A DNA stretch of 16,494 bases from Solirubrobacteraceae bacterium (GCA_019683665.1 JADGIB010000045.1:1-16494); one strand, 5' to 3'; shown: positions 1-8,311, counted from the stretch's first letter. Made by a program: numbers and translations. Notes: a model not told the origin generated them from the sequence alone.

Positions 1-46
1 CGCCCCCCGGGGGGGGGGCCCCCCCCCGCCACACACCGCGTGCGGC
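1..46. other. G/C homopolymer contig edge
   Basis: The first 30 bases are runs of six C, ten G and nine C with almost nothing between them, followed by a short normal-looking stretch up to the alcohol dehydrogenase stop. The G and C runs can fold on each other, so on the minus strand this could act as a strong hairpin after the dehydrogenase gene. Runs of this kind at the very start of a sequence are more often an assembly or sequencing artefact. I see no gene here. Confidence 0.5.
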
Positions 47-1090
47 TCAGCCGTTGGGGCAGATCACCGCGCGGCCCTGCAGGCGGCCCTCGCGCATCGC
101 GCGGTAGGCCTCGGGCGCCTGCTCGAGCGTGAAGCGCTGGGTGTGCGCGCGGATCTGGCCGCGGCGGGCCAGCTCGAGGACCTCGGCCAGCTCGACCGCC
201 GAGCCCCAGTACGTCGACGTCAGCGAGCACGCCCACGGGAGCGCGCCCATCGCCGTCCACGTCAGCGTCCCGCCGGCCAGGCCGATCACCGTCATGTGCC
301 CGCCCACGCGCGCGACCGACGCGGCGAGCGCGATCGTGTCGTCGGCGCCGACGACGTCGAGGACGAGGTTCGCGCCCAGGCCGCGCGTCAGCTCGCGGAT
401 CCGGTCGGCCGCGTCCGGCCCGGCGGCCACCGTCTCGTCGGCCCCGACCTCGCGGGCCAGCGCGAGCGCCTGCTCGCTGGCGTCGACGGCGACGATCCGG
501 CTGCCGGTCAGCGCCCGCAGGATCTGGACGGCCATGTGGCCGAGCCCGCCGACGCCGATGACGACCGCGGTCGACCCGGCCCCCAGGAGCGGGAGGGAGC
601 GCTTGATCGCGTGGTAGGGGGTGAGCGCGGCGTCGCTCAGCGGCGCGGCGTCGCGCGGGTCGAGGTCGCCCAGCGGGATGAGCAGCCGCGGCGAGGGGAC
701 GAGCATGTACTCGGCCATGCCGCCGTCGCGGCCCAGGCCGCCCCCGTGGTAGGGGATCTCGGCGGCGCGCTCGCAGTAGTTCTCCTCGGACCGGCGGCAC
801 GCGATGCAGCGCCCGCAGCCCCACGGGCCGTAGACCGCGACCGCGTCGCCCTCGGCGAAGCCCTCGACGCCGGGGCCGACCTTCTCGACCCAGCCGGCGT
901 TCTCGTGTCCGAGCGTGAACGGCAGCGTGTACGGCAGCGCGCCCTCCGGCCACTCCGCGACGTGCAGATCGGAGTGGCAGGCGCCGGCGCCGCCGACCTT
1001 CAGGAGCACCTGGCCGGGGCCGGGCTCGGGCACCTCGACCTCGCGCAGCTCGGGCTCCTGCTGCCATTGGACCATCTGATAGGCGAGCAT
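47..1090 (-). CDS. Zinc-dependent secondary alcohol dehydrogenase (ADH-A-like, MDR family)
   Basis: This 347-residue cytoplasmic enzyme should oxidise an alcohol to a ketone or aldehyde with NAD(P)+, or run in reverse. The catalytic zinc ligands are visible as C38 (GACHSD), H62-E63 (GHE) and D153 (APLSDAALTPYHA). Structural zinc cysteines are C92, C95, C98 and C106. The Rossmann motif GVGGLG lies at 179-184. The YGPWGCG segment, the C-H-D ligand set and the LTPYHAI segment closely resemble Rhodococcus ruber ADH-A, from memory. The ATG at 1090 is chosen because the family begins at this MLAYQMVQ-like strand, and a -10-like TACGGT lies 6 nt upstream. An in-frame start at 1261 would add 57 Arg-rich residues unlike the family. 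No Shine-Dalgarno site is visible, so translation may be leaderless. It is divergent from cydA. The substrate is unknown; secondary alcohols are the best guess. Confidence 0.93.
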   Translation of the reverse strand: MLAYQMVQWQQEPELREVEVPEPGPGQVLLKVGGAGACHSDLHVAEWPEGALPYTLPFTLGHENAGWVEKVGPGVEGFAEGDAVAVYGPWGCGRCIACRRSEENYCERAAEIPYHGGGLGRDGGMAEYMLVPSPRLLIPLGDLDPRDAAPLSDAALTPYHAIKRSLPLLGAGSTAVVIGVGGLGHMAVQILRALTGSRIVAVDASEQALALAREVGADETVAAGPDAADRIRELTRGLGANLVLDVVGADDTIALAASVARVGGHMTVIGLAGGTLTWTAMGALPWACSLTSTYWGSAVELAEVLELARRGQIRAHTQRFTLEQAPEAYRAMREGRLQGRAVICPNG

Positions 1091-1096
1091 GAGCCG

Positions 1097-1102
1097 ACCG
1101 TA
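1097..1102 (-). promoter_or_regulatory. Predicted -10 element of the alcohol dehydrogenase gene
   Basis: TACGGT on the minus strand lies 6 nt before the ATG. That spacing would put the transcription start at or next to the start codon. I see no convincing -35. The same hexamer precedes cydA on the other strand. Confidence 0.45.
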
Positions 1103-1250
1103 CCCCCGGTACCGCGGCGCCACGACGGGGGTCGCCACGGGACCGCGGGCGTGGCGGCTACGGACCCGGCTCCGCGGCCGGCGCGGATCCCGCGGCCCCG
1201 CCCGCCGCCGCGCCCGGCGAACCCCCCGTTCGGGGTCCGTAGTCCTCCAC

Positions 1251-1266
1251 GATCCGTGCACGGATC
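1251..1266. promoter_or_regulatory. Perfect 16-bp palindrome, candidate operator upstream of cydA
   Basis: GATCCGTGCACGGATC is identical to its reverse complement. It ends 30 bp before the proposed cydA -10 element and lies between two divergent genes, a typical place for a dimeric regulator to bind. It does not match the consensus I know for Rex (TTGTGAANNNNTTCACAA), so the regulator is unknown. The rest of the 222-base gap (1091-1312) holds only the two -10-like elements and a weak CGAAC/GTTCG inverted repeat at 1218-1232. Confidence 0.45.
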
Positions 1267-1296
1267 ACCGCTGATGGCGCGCGCCCGGGCCGAACC

Positions 1297-1302
1297 TACG
1301 GT
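1297..1302 (+). promoter_or_regulatory. Predicted -10 element of the cydABDC operon
   Basis: TACGGT lies 10 nt before the cydA ATG, and no Shine-Dalgarno sequence lies between them. No clear -35 is visible. The transcript would begin within a few bases of the start codon. Confidence 0.4.
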
Positions 1303-1312
1303 CTGTGGTGCC

Positions 1313-2725
1313 ATGACGACCCTCGACCTCGCGCGGCTCCAGTTCTCGAGCACGACGCTCTTCCACTTCTTCTTCGTCCCGGTGTCGATCGGGCTGTCGC
1401 TCTTCCTGGCGATCGTCCAGACGCTGGCCTATCGCACCGGCAAGCCGGTCTACACCCGTCTGCTCCGGCTCTGGGGGAAGGTGTTCCTGATCATCTTCGC
1501 CGTCGGCGTCGTGACCGGCATCGTCCAGGAGTTCCAGTTCGGCATGAACTGGTCGGCCTACTCCAAGTACGTCGGCGACGTGTTCGGCGCGCCGCTGGCG
1601 ATCGAGGGCCTGGCCGCGTTCTTCGTCGAGTCGACCTTCCTCGGCCTGTGGATGTTCGGCCGCGACCGGCTGTCGCCGAGGCTGCACGCCTTCTGCATCT
1701 GGATGGTGGCGATCGGGACGATGGCCTCCGCGTACTTCATCCTCGCCGCGAACTCGTGGATGCAGCACCCGGTCGGCTACGAGCTCGACCCGGTCACCGG
1801 CCAGGCCCGGATGAACGACGTCCTCGCGGTCCTGACCCAGTCGACGGCGCTGTTCGCCTTCGCGCACACGATCCTCGCCTCCTGGGTCACCGCCGGCATG
1901 ATCGTCGTCGGCATCTCCGCCTGGTACCTGCGCAAGGGGCGGGAGGTCGAGCTCGCCCGGCGCGCCCTGAAGATCGCGCTGCCCGTCACCTGCGTCGCCG
2001 CGATCGCCGTCTCGCTCGTCGGCCACTTCAACGCCCAGCTCATGACCGAGCAGCAGCCGATGAAGATGGCCGCGGCCGAGGCGCTGTGGGAGACCGAGAA
2101 GCCCGCCGGCCTGTCGATCTTCGCCACCGGCGACTTCAGCCGCAACCCGGGCGGCACGAACCACAACATCACGATCCCGCACCTCCTGTCGCTCATGGCG
2201 GCGAACGACCCGAACGCCGAGGTGAAGGGGATCGACGAGATCAACGCCGAGTACCAGCGGACGTACGGCCCGGGCGACTACGTCCCCGTCGTCGGCGTCG
2301 CCTACTGGAGCTTCCGGGCGATGATCGGCGCCGGCCTCGCGGTCGCGCTGCTGACCCTGATCGGCTGGATCCTCCTGCACCGCCGCACGATCGAGAAGGC
2401 GCGCCGCTGGCAGTGGCTGGCGGTCGCCGGGATCGTCCTGCCGTTCCTGGCCAACTCGGCCGGCTGGCTGTTCACCGAGATGGCCCGCCAGCCGTGGGTC
2501 GTGTTCGGCCTCCTGCGCACCGAGGACGCCATCTCGCCCAACGTGACGTCGGCCGAGGTCGCGATCACGCTCATCGGCTTCACCCTCGTCTACGCCGTGC
2601 TCGCCGTGATCGCCGTGCGCCTCGTCGCACGCGCCGTGAAGGCCGGGCCCGACCACGGCCGCACGCCGCCGGCCGACGGCGCGGACGCCTCCGAGACCAC
2701 CGACGACCTGGCCCTGGCCTACTGA
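1313..2725 (+). CDS. cydA: Cytochrome bd quinol oxidase subunit I
   Basis: This 470-residue integral membrane subunit carries the three haems and oxidises quinol while reducing O2 to water. Haem ligands align with E. coli: H18 (E. coli H19), H185 (H186) and M390 in TEMARQPW (M393). The conserved acids E98 and E106 are present. The quinol-loop segment MKMAAAEALWETE follows near 250-262. The usual GRQPW reads ARQPW. At 470 residues it belongs to the short Q-loop type rather than the longer E. coli form (about 522). The ATG at 1313 is chosen because RLQFSSTTLFH starts immediately after, as in the family; upstream in-frame sequence is antisense to the alcohol dehydrogenase. cydB starts one base after the stop, so the two are translationally coupled. 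Expression under low O2 is typical of the family but cannot be shown here. Confidence 0.97.
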   Translation: MTTLDLARLQFSSTTLFHFFFVPVSIGLSLFLAIVQTLAYRTGKPVYTRLLRLWGKVFLIIFAVGVVTGIVQEFQFGMNWSAYSKYVGDVFGAPLAIEGLAAFFVESTFLGLWMFGRDRLSPRLHAFCIWMVAIGTMASAYFILAANSWMQHPVGYELDPVTGQARMNDVLAVLTQSTALFAFAHTILASWVTAGMIVVGISAWYLRKGREVELARRALKIALPVTCVAAIAVSLVGHFNAQLMTEQQPMKMAAAEALWETEKPAGLSIFATGDFSRNPGGTNHNITIPHLLSLMAANDPNAEVKGIDEINAEYQRTYGPGDYVPVVGVAYWSFRAMIGAGLAVALLTLIGWILLHRRTIEKARRWQWLAVAGIVLPFLANSAGWLFTEMARQPWVVFGLLRTEDAISPNVTSAEVAITLIGFTLVYAVLAVIAVRLVARAVKAGPDHGRTPPADGADASETTDDLALAY

Positions 2726-2726
2726 C

Positions 2727-3758
2727 ATGGAATACACAACGCTCGAGACCGTCTGGTTCGTCCTGATCGGCGTCCTCTGGACCGGCTACCTGGTCCTCGA
2801 GGGCTTCGACTTCGGGGTCGGGATGCTGCTGCGCACCGTCGGCCGCACGAAGGAGGAGCGCCGCATGGTGCTGCGCACCATCGGCCCGGTGTGGGACGGC
2901 AACGAGGTGTGGCTGCTCGTCGCGGGCGGCGCCACGTTCGCCGCGTTCCCGCTCTGGTACGCGACGCTGTTCAGCGGCGCCTACCTCGCCCTCTTCCTGG
3001 TCCTGCTCGCGCTGATCGTCCGCAACGTCGCGCTCGAGTACTGGGGCAAGCACGACGACGACGCCTGGCGGTCGCGCTGGGAGTGGGCGGCCGTGATCGG
3101 CTCGGCCCTGCCGGCGCTGCTGTGGGGCGTCGCGTGGGCGAACATCATCCACGGCATCCCGATCAACGCCGACGCGGACGCGACCGGCACCATCTTCGAC
3201 CTGCTCGGGCCGTACGCGCTGCTGGGCGGCGTCGCGACGCTGCTGCTGTTCCTGGCCCACGGGGCGACGTTCCTGACGCTGAAGACGTCCGGCCCGGTGG
3301 AGGAGCGCGCCCGCGCGATCCGCCGCTGGGCGGGGCCCGCGGCGGTGGTGGCGCTCGGCGCCTGGGTCGTGTGGACGCTGGTGGACGGCGCCGGCGTCGC
3401 CACCGCGGTCCTCCTGGTCGGCGCGGTCGTCCTGCTGGCCGTCGCCTCGGCCGTCCGCGCCGGCGGCTGGGCCTTCGGCGCGAACGCCGCCGCGATCGCG
3501 CTGCTCGTCGCCGGCTGGTTCACCCAGCTGTTCCCGCACGTGCTGATCTCGTCGACCGACCCGGCGTACTCGATCACGCTGCACCAGGCGGCCTCCGGCG
3601 ACTACACGCTGACGTTCATGACCGGCGTGGCGGTCGTCCTCGTGCCGCTCGTCCTCCTCTACCAGGGCTGGACGTACTGGGTGTTCCGCAAGCGGCTGAC
3701 GCTGCCGCCGCAGCCGGCGCCGCCGGCCTCGCCCCCGGCCACCCCCTCCGGCGACTGA
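2727..3758 (+). CDS. cydB: Cytochrome bd quinol oxidase subunit II
   Basis: This 343-residue multi-spanning membrane protein partners CydA in the bd oxidase. Family motifs are LEGFDFG at about 24-30 and GPVWDGNEVW at 53-62, followed by alternating hydrophobic segments. The C-terminus is a Pro-rich tail (PPQPAPPASPP) after the last membrane helix. The start is one base after the cydA stop with no Shine-Dalgarno site, which points to coupling. The first codons (GAA TAC ACA ACG) are unusually A-rich for this genome and would keep the start region unstructured. The stop overlaps the cydD ATG by one base (TGATG). No small cydX-like gene is present between cydB and cydD. Confidence 0.97.
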   Translation: MEYTTLETVWFVLIGVLWTGYLVLEGFDFGVGMLLRTVGRTKEERRMVLRTIGPVWDGNEVWLLVAGGATFAAFPLWYATLFSGAYLALFLVLLALIVRNVALEYWGKHDDDAWRSRWEWAAVIGSALPALLWGVAWANIIHGIPINADADATGTIFDLLGPYALLGGVATLLLFLAHGATFLTLKTSGPVEERARAIRRWAGPAAVVALGAWVVWTLVDGAGVATAVLLVGAVVLLAVASAVRAGGWAFGANAAAIALLVAGWFTQLFPHVLISSTDPAYSITLHQAASGDYTLTFMTGVAVVLVPLVLLYQGWTYWVFRKRLTLPPQPAPPASPPATPSGD

Positions 3759-5461
3759 TGGAGCCCGTCGCCCGCCGCCTGCTGCGCGACACGCGCGCGG
3801 CGCGCCGCCCGCTCGCGGTCTCCGGCCTCGTCGGCGCCGTCGGCGCCGTCCTGGTCGTGGCCCAGGCGGTCCTGCTGGCGCGCGTGATCGCGCACGTCTT
3901 CATCGACGGGCAGTCGCTGGGCGACGTGCGCGGCGACCTCGTCGCCCTGGCCGCCGTCGTGGCCGGGCGCGGGGTCGTCGCCGCGCTCTTCGACGCGGTC
4001 GGCCGCTTCGGCGCGCTGCGCGTCATGTCCGAGCTGCGGGCGCGGCTCGGGCAGCGGATGCTCGTCGCCCGCCCGACCGGCCTGCCGGGCGAGCGCGCCG
4101 GCGAGCTGACGACCGCGGTCGTCCAGGGCGTCGACGCGCTCGAGACGTTCTTCGCCCGCTACCTGCCGCAGGTCATGCTGTCGGCGCTCGTCCCGGTCGC
4201 CGTCCTCGCCTGGGTCCTGCCCCACGACCTGCCGGCCGGGCTGATCCTCGCCGTGACGATCCCGCTCGTCCCGCTGTTCATGGCGCTCGTCGGGCTGAAG
4301 GCGCGCGACGACGTCCGCAAGCGCGAGCGGACGCTCGCGCTCCTGGGCACCCACTTCCTCGACGTCGTCCGCGGCCTGCGCACGCTGCGCGCGTTCGGGC
4401 GCGAGCACGCGCAGGACGAGACGCTCGCCCGCGTCGGCGACCGCTACCGGCGCGAGACGCTGCGCACGCTGCGGGTCGCGTTCCTGTCGGCGTTCGTGCT
4501 CGAGCTCCTGGCGATGCTCGGGACCGCGCTCGTCGCGGCGACCGTCGGCATCCAGCTCGCCCAGGGCCACCTCGAGCTGACCGTCGGCCTCGCCGTCCTC
4601 CTCCTCGCCCCCGAGCTGTACGCGCCGCTGCGCAGCATGGGCCAGCAGCACCACGCGAGCGCCGACGGCCTCGCCGCCGCCGAGCGGATCTTCGAGGTCC
4701 TCGACGCGCCCCGGACCGTCGCCGTCCCCGAGCACCCGCGGGTCGCGCCCGACCCGGCCCGGTCGCCGGTCGTGCTCGAGGGCGTCCGGCTCACCCACCC
4801 GGGGCGCGCCGAGCCGGTCCTCGACGGCGCCGACCTGACGCTCGAGCCGGGCGAGCTCGTCGCGCTCGTCGGCCACAGCGGCGCCGGCAAGAGCACGCTG
4901 GCGACGCTGCTGCTGCGGCTGGCCGACCCCGACGAGGGCGCGGTCCGCTGCGGCGGGGTCGACCTGCGCGACGTCGACGCCGACGCCTGGCGCGCCCGGA
5001 CCGCGTGGGCGCCGCAGCGCGGCCGCCTGTTCGCGGGCACGCTCGCCGAGAACCTGCGCCTCGGCGCCCCCGGCGCGACCGACGCCGAGCTGGAGGCCGC
5101 GCTCGCCGCCGCCGACGCGCTGGAGATCGTCGCCGGGCTGCCCGACGGGCTCGACACCCGGATGGGCGACGGCGGGCGGGCGCTGTCGGCCGGCCAGGTC
5201 CAGCGGCTCGTCGTCGCCCGCGCCCTCGTCCGCCGCGCCCCGCTGCTCGTGCTCGACGAGCCGACCGCCTCGCTCGACGCGCCGACCGCCGCGCGCGTCG
5301 CCGACGGGGTCCTCGCCGCCGCGCGCGGGCGCACGACGCTCCTGATCACCCACGACCCGGCGCTCGCCGCGCGGGCCGACCGCGTCGTCGCGCTGCGGCG
5401 CGGGCGCGTCGTCGAGACGCCGCGCCCGACGGCCGCCGGGATGGAGGCCGTGGCCGTATGA
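3758..5461 (+). CDS. cydD: Thiol reductant ABC exporter subunit CydD
   Basis: This 567-residue half transporter has an N-terminal membrane domain (about 15-285) and a C-terminal nucleotide-binding domain (about 338-560). Visible motifs are Walker A GHSGAGKST at 372-380, Q-loop Q420, signature LSAGQ at 476-480, Walker B LLVLDEP at 496-502 with catalytic E501, and switch H532. The membrane part carries the CydD-like RYLPQ segment near 134-138. In known systems CydDC exports cysteine/glutathione or supports haem delivery, and bd oxidase fails to mature without it. The ATG at 3758 overlaps the cydB stop by one base, and MEPVARRLLR is a normal CydD beginning. The longer upstream open frame is a shadow of cydB. 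Many actinobacteria fuse cydD and cydC; here they are separate. Confidence 0.94.
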   Translation: MEPVARRLLRDTRAARRPLAVSGLVGAVGAVLVVAQAVLLARVIAHVFIDGQSLGDVRGDLVALAAVVAGRGVVAALFDAVGRFGALRVMSELRARLGQRMLVARPTGLPGERAGELTTAVVQGVDALETFFARYLPQVMLSALVPVAVLAWVLPHDLPAGLILAVTIPLVPLFMALVGLKARDDVRKRERTLALLGTHFLDVVRGLRTLRAFGREHAQDETLARVGDRYRRETLRTLRVAFLSAFVLELLAMLGTALVAATVGIQLAQGHLELTVGLAVLLLAPELYAPLRSMGQQHHASADGLAAAERIFEVLDAPRTVAVPEHPRVAPDPARSPVVLEGVRLTHPGRAEPVLDGADLTLEPGELVALVGHSGAGKSTLATLLLRLADPDEGAVRCGGVDLRDVDADAWRARTAWAPQRGRLFAGTLAENLRLGAPGATDAELEAALAAADALEIVAGLPDGLDTRMGDGGRALSAGQVQRLVVARALVRRAPLLVLDEPTASLDAPTAARVADGVLAAARGRTTLLITHDPALAARADRVVALRRGRVVETPRPTAAGMEAVAV

Positions 5462-7089
5462 CCGGGTCCCTGTCCGCCGTCCTGCGGGCCGCGCCGCCGG
5501 CCCGCCCCCGCTTCACCGCCTCGGTCGCGCTCGCCGCCGGCGCGGTCATGTCGGCGATCGCGCTCATGACCGTCTCCGGCGCCCTCATCTCCCACGCCGC
5601 GCTGCGCCCGCCGGTGCTCGCGCTGACCGTCGCGATCGTCTGCGTCCGCGCGCTCGCGCTCAGCCGCGCGGTCCTGCGCTACCTGGAGCGGCTCGTCTCC
5701 CACGACCTCGCGTTCCGGTCGCTGGCCCAGCTGCGGGTGCGGTTCTTCCGCGCGGTCGTGCCGCTCGTGCCCGGCACGCGGATCGCGCGCGGCGACCTGC
5801 TCAGCCGCTTCGTCGCCGACGTCGACCGCCTCCAGGACCTCTACCTGCGCGCGCTGTCGCCGCCGATCGTCGCGTTCGTCACCTCGGCCGCCGCGGTCAT
5901 CGCCGCCGGCGTCATCCTCCCGGTCGGCGGCCTCGTCGTCGCCGCCGCGCTCGTGCTCGGCGGGATCGGGCTGCCGCTGCTGACCGGCCGGCTGGCCCGC
6001 ACCGCCGGGCGCCGCCAGGCCGCCGCCCAGGCGACGCTCGCCGGCGAGGTCGTCGAGCTCGCCGAGGGCGCGTCGGAGCTCGTCGCGTTCGGCTGCGGGC
6101 CGGAGCGCATCCGCCGCCTCGCCGACGCCGACGCGCAGCTCGCCGGGCTGGCCCGCCGCGACGCGGTCGCCGGCGCGGTCGCCTCCGGCCTCGGCGCGGT
6201 CCTGTCGGGCGGGGCCGCGGTCGCGGTGCTGCTCGTCGCGATCCCGGCCGTCCGCGGCGACCGGCTCGACGGGATCCTGCTCGCCGCGGTGACGCTGCTG
6301 GCGATGGCCGCCTTCGAGGCCGTCCAGCCGCTGCCGGCGGCGGCCCAGAGCCTGAGCGCCTGCGCGGCGGCCGCGACCCGGCTGGAGGAGGTCGAGCGGA
6401 TGGAGCCGCCGGTCACCGCCCCCGCCGCGCCGCGGCCGGTGCCGCAGGAGGGCGCGCTCGTGGCCGAGGGCGTCAGCGTCCGCTACGACCCGGACGGCCC
6501 GTGGGTGCTGCGCCACGTCGACCTGCGCCTGGAGCCGGGCGCGCGGATCGCGCTCGTCGGCCCCAGCGGGGTCGGCAAGACGACGCTCGCCGACCTGCTC
6601 GTCCGCTTCCGCGACCCCGACGAGGGCCGCGTCACGCTCGGCGGCGTCGACCTGCGCGAGCTCGACCCCGAGGACGTGCGGCGCGCCGTCCGCCTCTCGG
6701 GCCAGGACGCGCACGTGTTCGCGACGACGCTGCGCGAGAACCTGCGCCTGGCCAGGCCGGACGCCGGCGACAGCCGCCTCATGGAGGTCCTCCGCGACGT
6801 CGGCCTCGACGTGTGGGTCGACGGGCTGCCCGACGGGCTGAACACGATGCTCGGCGAGGGCGGCGCGACCGTCTCGGGCGGCCAGCGCCAGCGCATCGGC
6901 GTCGCCCGGGCGCTGCTGGCCGACGGGCGCTTCCTCGTCCTCGACGAGCCGACCGCGCACCTCGACCGCGCCGGCGCCGCCGCCTTCCTCGACGACCTCG
7001 ACCGCATCGCCGGCGACCGCGGCGTCCTCGTCATCACCCACGAGCGCGAGCTGCCCGGCCGCTTCGACCGGATCGTCGAGCTGGCCTGA
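5458..7089 (+). CDS. cydC: Thiol reductant ABC exporter subunit CydC
   Basis: This 543-residue half transporter is the partner of CydD. The CydC hallmark LRYLERLVSHD is at 73-83 in the membrane domain. The ATPase domain has Walker A GPSGVGKTT at 368-376, Q416, signature VSGGQ at 472-476, Walker B FLVLDEP at 492-498 with E497, and H528. Both nucleotide sites therefore look competent. The ATG at 5458 overlaps the cydD stop (ATGA), and a GGAGG lies 10 nt upstream at 5443-5447, one of the few good ribosome binding sites in the window. It is the last gene of the cydABDC operon and is followed by a hairpin at the convergent junction with the LacI-family gene. Confidence 0.94.
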   Translation: MTGSLSAVLRAAPPARPRFTASVALAAGAVMSAIALMTVSGALISHAALRPPVLALTVAIVCVRALALSRAVLRYLERLVSHDLAFRSLAQLRVRFFRAVVPLVPGTRIARGDLLSRFVADVDRLQDLYLRALSPPIVAFVTSAAAVIAAGVILPVGGLVVAAALVLGGIGLPLLTGRLARTAGRRQAAAQATLAGEVVELAEGASELVAFGCGPERIRRLADADAQLAGLARRDAVAGAVASGLGAVLSGGAAVAVLLVAIPAVRGDRLDGILLAAVTLLAMAAFEAVQPLPAAAQSLSACAAAATRLEEVERMEPPVTAPAAPRPVPQEGALVAEGVSVRYDPDGPWVLRHVDLRLEPGARIALVGPSGVGKTTLADLLVRFRDPDEGRVTLGGVDLRELDPEDVRRAVRLSGQDAHVFATTLRENLRLARPDAGDSRLMEVLRDVGLDVWVDGLPDGLNTMLGEGGATVSGGQRQRIGVARALLADGRFLVLDEPTAHLDRAGAAAFLDDLDRIAGDRGVLVITHERELPGRFDRIVELA

Positions 7090-7092
7090 GCG

Positions 7093-7115
7093 GCGCCGCC
7101 GGTCAGCGGCGGCGC
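7093..7115. terminator. Hairpin at the cydC / LacI convergent junction
   Basis: A 9-bp perfect stem, GCGCCGCCG paired with CGGCGGCGC, encloses a 5-nt loop. It begins four bases after the cydC stop, and its loop contains the complement of the LacI-gene stop codon. It could terminate transcription from both sides. No U-tract follows on either strand, so it may be Rho-assisted or simply a barrier. Confidence 0.5.
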
Positions 7116-8125
7116 GCCGGGGCCGGCCCGACCGTGCGCCGCCGCACGATCTCGACCGCCTGGACGACCCGCCGCGGCGGCGGCTGCTCGCGGCCGGAGC
7201 CGATCGCGATCCGCTCGAGCAGCAGCTCCGCCGCGGTGCGCATGAGGCGGACGAGGTCGCCGCGGACCGTCGTGAGCTGGAAGACGTCCCAGGCGGCGAG
7301 CGACAGGTCGTCGAAGCCGATGAGCGACACGTCGCCGGGCACCGACGCGCCGCGCGCCAGCAGCGCGTTGTAGGCGCCGATCGCGACGACGTCGTCGCCG
7401 CAGAAGAGGGCGGTCGGCCGGGTCTCCAGCAGCGCCGCGGTCGCGGCGCGGCCGAACGCGAACGTGTACGGCCCGCGGCGGGTGCGGCGCTCGGGCAGCG
7501 CGACCCCGGCCTCGGCCAGCGCCGCCCGGAAGCCGGCCTCGCGGTCGCGGCCGGTGCTCGTCTGCGCCGGGCCGAACAGCGCCGCGATCTCGCGGTGGCC
7601 GGCGGCGAGCAGCTCCTCGGCCGCCAGCCGCCCGCCCGCGACGTTGTCGACGACGCAGACGTCGCCGGGCGCGTCGTCGACCTCGCGGTTGAGGAGGACG
7701 AACGGCAGGCCCCGGCGCGCGAGCCGCTGCGGCAGCGACGAGTCGAGCATCGTCGTCGTCAGGATCGCGCCGTCGAGCGACCCGTCGAGCAGCCGCGGCG
7801 CGAGCGCCTCGTCGGCGGCGTCCGGGGTGAGGACGAGCATCCGTTGGCCGGCGCCGTGGAGGACCGCGTCGGCGGCCTGGAGGATCTCGAGCGAGAACGG
7901 CGTGGCGAGGTCGTGGACGACGACCGCGATCTGCCCGGAGCGGCTCGTCGACAGGCTGCGGCCCCGCTGGATCGGGATGTAGCCGAGCTGCTCGGCCGCC
8001 GCCCGCACCGCCTGCTTCGTCGCCTCCGACACGCCGGCCTCGTCGCGCAGCGCGCGCGACACCGTCGGCTGGGAGACCCCGGCCAGGCGGGCGACGTCAT
8101 GGCTGGTGGGCGGGCGCTCGGGCAA
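7103..8125 (-). CDS. LacI-family transcriptional regulator
   Basis: This is a 340-residue DNA-binding regulator of usual LacI/GalR length. The helix-turn-helix is at about 8-27 (DVARLAGVSQPTVSRALRD), followed by the hinge (GYIPIQRGRSL). A periplasmic-binding-protein-like effector domain runs from about 65 to 330, with typical segments LLNREVDD, FCGDDVVAIGAYNAL and VPGDVSLIGFDDL. Such proteins usually repress catabolic genes and release DNA on binding a sugar or related ligand. The start is a TTG at 8125; no ATG or GTG fits in frame ahead of the helix-turn-helix, and there is no Shine-Dalgarno site. It is divergent from the aminotransferase gene with 186 bp between. The target and ligand are unknown, since no sugar transporter or catabolic operon is adjacent. 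Confidence 0.9.
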   Translation of the reverse strand: MPERPPTSHDVARLAGVSQPTVSRALRDEAGVSEATKQAVRAAAEQLGYIPIQRGRSLSTSRSGQIAVVVHDLATPFSLEILQAADAVLHGAGQRMLVLTPDAADEALAPRLLDGSLDGAILTTTMLDSSLPQRLARRGLPFVLLNREVDDAPGDVCVVDNVAGGRLAAEELLAAGHREIAALFGPAQTSTGRDREAGFRAALAEAGVALPERRTRRGPYTFAFGRAATAALLETRPTALFCGDDVVAIGAYNALLARGASVPGDVSLIGFDDLSLAAWDVFQLTTVRGDLVRLMRTAAELLLERIAIGSGREQPPPRRVVQAVEIVRRRTVGPAPARRR

Positions 8126-8299
8126 CGCGGATGGAGGATGACGGGCCCGGACCCCCCGGCCGGGCGCCGCGACGGGTCCGCGGGGACGCGCGGCTCTGCG
8201 GCGGCGGCCAGCTTAGTACACGCCGACCGCGCAGGATCCCCCTCGCCGGGCGGGCCAGCGAGGCGCCGTTGGCCCGCGGTCCGGGGGCCGGCCGGGGCG
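8126..8299. other. Divergent intergenic region, LacI gene / aminotransferase gene
   Basis: The gap holds no gene. A minus-strand TAAGCT at 8210-8215 could be a -10 for the LacI gene, with a leader of roughly 80 nt, but no good -35 accompanies it. I found no CG-centred palindrome of the kind LacI proteins usually bind, so autoregulation cannot be supported from sequence. Confidence 0.3.
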
Positions 8300-8305
8300 T
8301 AGCGT
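8300..8305 (+). promoter_or_regulatory. Predicted -10 element of the aminotransferase gene
   Basis: TAGCGT lies 6 nt before the ATG at 8312, with no Shine-Dalgarno sequence. This is the same arrangement as at the alcohol dehydrogenase, MocR and PQQ-dehydrogenase genes and suggests a leaderless transcript. Confidence 0.45.
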
Positions 8306-8311
8306 CCGGCC

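Noticed and set aside
1091..1261. N-terminal extension of the alcohol dehydrogenase starting at 1261
   Set aside because: The extra 57 residues are Arg-rich and unlike the family, and they would run over the divergent promoter region.
1265..2737. 490-residue minus-strand open frame opposite cydA
   Set aside because: It is a composition-driven shadow; cydA on the plus strand carries all haem ligands.
4444..7041. 865-residue minus-strand open frame across cydD/cydC
   Set aside because: It is Arg/Asp/Gly/Ala-rich low-complexity translation antisense to two well-supported ABC transporter genes; such frames are expected at this GC content.
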